Program-made: the position numbers and the translations under genes | The notes under the pieces: generated by a model | What the model was told of the DNA's origin: nothing | Database searches by the model: none | Seen by the model: only the letters and a program-made list of their open reading frames with translations | Assembly (NCBI GenBank): GCA_009926705.1 | Contig: RFOJ01000047.1 | Span: 1-6,926, forward strand | Reading direction: 5' to 3' | DNA: 6,926 nucleotides | Source: Acidimicrobiia bacterium | GTDB lineage: Bacteria; Actinomycetota; Acidimicrobiia; Acidimicrobiales; Ilumatobacteraceae | In this document: positions 6,763-6,926 of the stretch, piece by piece | Numbering within the stretch: the first letter of the stretch is position 1 | Layout: the number at the start of each line of letters is the position of its first letter

Positions 6763-6926
6763 ATGGCGAACGTTCAGGGCGAGCTCGAGGCTCGACGCTT
6801 CACCCGGGCTGAGGTCGATCTCGGTGCGCTGCGCTCGAACGTGCAGGTTCTTACCGCCCGTGCGGGGACGAGCGAACTGTGGGCTGTTGTCAAGGCGAAC
6901 GCATACGGGCACGGCGCGGTCGCCTG
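6763..6926 (+). CDS. alr: Alanine racemase, N-terminal fragment
   Basis: The gene starts at ATG 6763 and runs off the window after 54 complete codons. Alanine racemase interconverts L- and D-alanine with pyridoxal phosphate and supplies D-alanine for the peptidoglycan stem peptide. The N-terminal RAEVDLGALRSNVQVL is the typical family opening, and LWAVVKANAYGHGAV contains Lys44, the lysine that carries the cofactor as a Schiff base. The second catalytic residue, a tyrosine in the C-terminal domain, is outside the window. There is no clear Shine-Dalgarno sequence before the ATG, and the gene begins eight nt after the acpS stop, which suggests translation coupled to acpS. Confidence 0.95.
   Translation, partial: MANVQGELEARRFTRAEVDLGALRSNVQVLTARAGTSELWAVVKANAYGHGAVA

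Noticed and set aside
1..6926. Search for tRNA genes, CRISPR arrays, insertion sequences, phage or defence genes
   Set aside because: No regularly spaced repeats, tRNA-like cloverleaf, transposase motif or terminal inverted repeat was seen. The window is almost fully occupied by housekeeping genes on one strand.

Overview
The window reads as part of a high-GC actinobacterial chromosome. Every gene is on the + strand. The L13 and S9 proteins look actinobacterial, and the order rplM-rpsI-glmM-glmS-acpS-alr is the kind of block seen in Actinobacteria such as Streptomyces. The very long GlmS-like protein makes me lean towards the class Acidimicrobiia or a relative, but that placement is inference from memory, not something the sequence proves.

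Layout: (1) nt 1-341, the C-terminal end of a GT-B glycosyltransferase (GT4-like) whose start lies outside the window. (2) nt 342-550, a non-coding stretch that must hold the rplM promoter and leader. (3) nt 551-1422, rplM and rpsI, the usual L13-S9 pair. (4) nt 1490-2794, glmM, phosphoglucosamine mutase. (5) nt 2887-6330, a 1147-residue GlmS-type amidotransferase, almost twice the usual length. (6) nt 6389-6754, acpS, holo-ACP synthase. (7) nt 6763 to the window end, the start of alr, alanine racemase. Apart from the 209-nt gap before rplM, the intergenic gaps are 8 to 92 nt, and I saw no convincing terminator between the genes.

Functionally, the window links ribosome assembly (L13, S9) to cell-envelope precursor supply. 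GlmS makes glucosamine-6-phosphate, GlmM converts it to glucosamine-1-phosphate for UDP-GlcNAc, Alr supplies D-alanine for peptidoglycan, and AcpS activates acyl carrier protein for fatty acid synthesis.

The part worth a second look is the GlmS-like protein. It keeps the N-terminal nucleophile Cys2, the glutaminase signature residues and the isomerase residues equivalent to E. coli Glu481, Lys485, Glu488 and His504 at exact spacing. It also carries an insertion of about 140 residues after the first beta strand, a second insertion of about 50 residues before the HTRWA motif, and a C-terminal extension of about 310 residues that I do not recognise. The canonical GlmS C-tail, with its Schiff-base lysine, is absent at the expected place. 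The rest of the window is ordinary housekeeping sequence.
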